Positions 40,457-40,527 of a DNA stretch of 40,527 nucleotides are shown piece by piece. A program made the translations under genes and the position numbers. The notes below the pieces were generated by a model. It was not told where the DNA came from. It searched no databases and saw only the letters and a list, made by a program, of their open reading frames with translations. Position 1 is the stretch's first letter; every line of letters starts with the position of its first letter. The stretch spans positions 1 through 40,527 of the forward strand of contig PKQY01000015.1 of NCBI GenBank assembly GCA_017577895.1, written 5' to 3'. This DNA is from Bacillota bacterium (GTDB taxonomy: Bacteria > Bacillota > Bacilli > ZCTH02-B2).

Positions 40457-40525
40457 AAGCCATCGTGTGGATTCTGCTATAGAGAAATATCAATCACCAC
40501 AGCAGGAGGTCTCACACGATGGCTT
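40457..40525. repeat. Inverted repeat covering a probable IS transposase start
   Basis: AAGCCATCGTGTG at 40457-40469 and CACACGATGGCTT at 40513-40525 are perfect inverted repeats of 13 bp. The right arm contains the ATG at 40519 and abuts AGGAGG at 40503-40508. An extended -10, TGCTATAGA at 40475-40483, lies between the arms. The layout resembles IS elements that block translation of read-through transcripts. Confidence 0.7.
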
Positions 40526-40527
40526 CT
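40519..40527 (+). CDS. Partial frame at the window edge, probable transposase
   Basis: An ATG at 40519, ten bases after AGCAGGAGG (40501-40508), opens a frame of which only three codons (M-A-S) are in the window. The inverted repeat and internal promoter suggest a transposase, but the protein itself cannot be seen. Confidence 0.35.

Noticed and set aside
1..40527. CRISPR arrays, tRNA or rRNA genes, prophage or restriction-defence genes
   Set aside because: None were seen: no spaced direct repeats, no cloverleaf or rRNA-like segment, and no phage structural, methyltransferase or nuclease-type defence gene was recognised.

Overview
The window looks like chromosomal DNA of a spore-forming member of the Bacilli. 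Support comes from forespore and mother-cell sporulation genes (gpr, spoIIP, yqxA), the ComE competence genes, a CIRCE/HrcA heat-shock operon, a leucine T-box and many strong AGGAGG ribosome sites with frequent TTG and GTG starts. Base composition and protein style suggest a moderately GC-rich, possibly thermophilic lineage (for example near Thermoactinomycetaceae or thermophilic Bacillaceae), but the sequence alone does not fix the genus.

Bases 1-25150 are mostly a conserved housekeeping backbone with local rearrangements. In order: yqeK and rsfS; khtU-khtT (a K+/H+ antiporter and its regulatory subunit); a SigA promoter and T-box leader for leuS; comER facing comEA; a CoA-binding protein and dcd (dCTP deaminase) where comEB is expected; comEC; a Cof-type phosphatase; holA converging on rpsT; gpr-spoIIP-yqxA; lepA-hemW; and hrcA-grpE-dnaK ending in a terminator with no dnaJ. 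A degenerate PCD-like protein, an unknown 95-aa protein, the foldase PrsA and a small secreted YckD-like protein follow.

Bases 25145-40527 are more accessory. An HtrA-type protease without a PDZ domain or membrane anchor is divergent from pncB. Two very small membrane proteins lie in the gap after pncB. Next comes an apparent operon of aldehyde dehydrogenase, a DUF779 protein, an iron-containing alcohol dehydrogenase and an R2-like ligand-binding oxidase (R2lox), closed by a perfect 13-bp terminator hairpin. A GAF/LuxR-type regulator converges on it. After a Cof phosphatase and a MazG-like protein comes an acyl-CoA ligase with a good SigA promoter, then an MFS exporter, then a CBS-PAS-PAS-AAA+-Fis enhancer-binding regulator on the minus strand. 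The right edge carries what looks like the leader of an insertion-sequence transposase, whose start codon lies in an inverted repeat.

The most interesting hypothesis is that R2lox, an Fe/Mn oxidase of unknown physiological role that binds long-chain fatty acids in studied members, works with the alcohol and aldehyde dehydrogenases and the nearby acyl-CoA ligase. Such a route would run from an oxidised lipid or hydrocarbon through alcohol and aldehyde to acid and acyl-CoA. Near-consensus cre sites precede both the operon and the ligase, so both may be under CcpA carbon control. The clustering, residues and sites can be seen; the pathway is inference.
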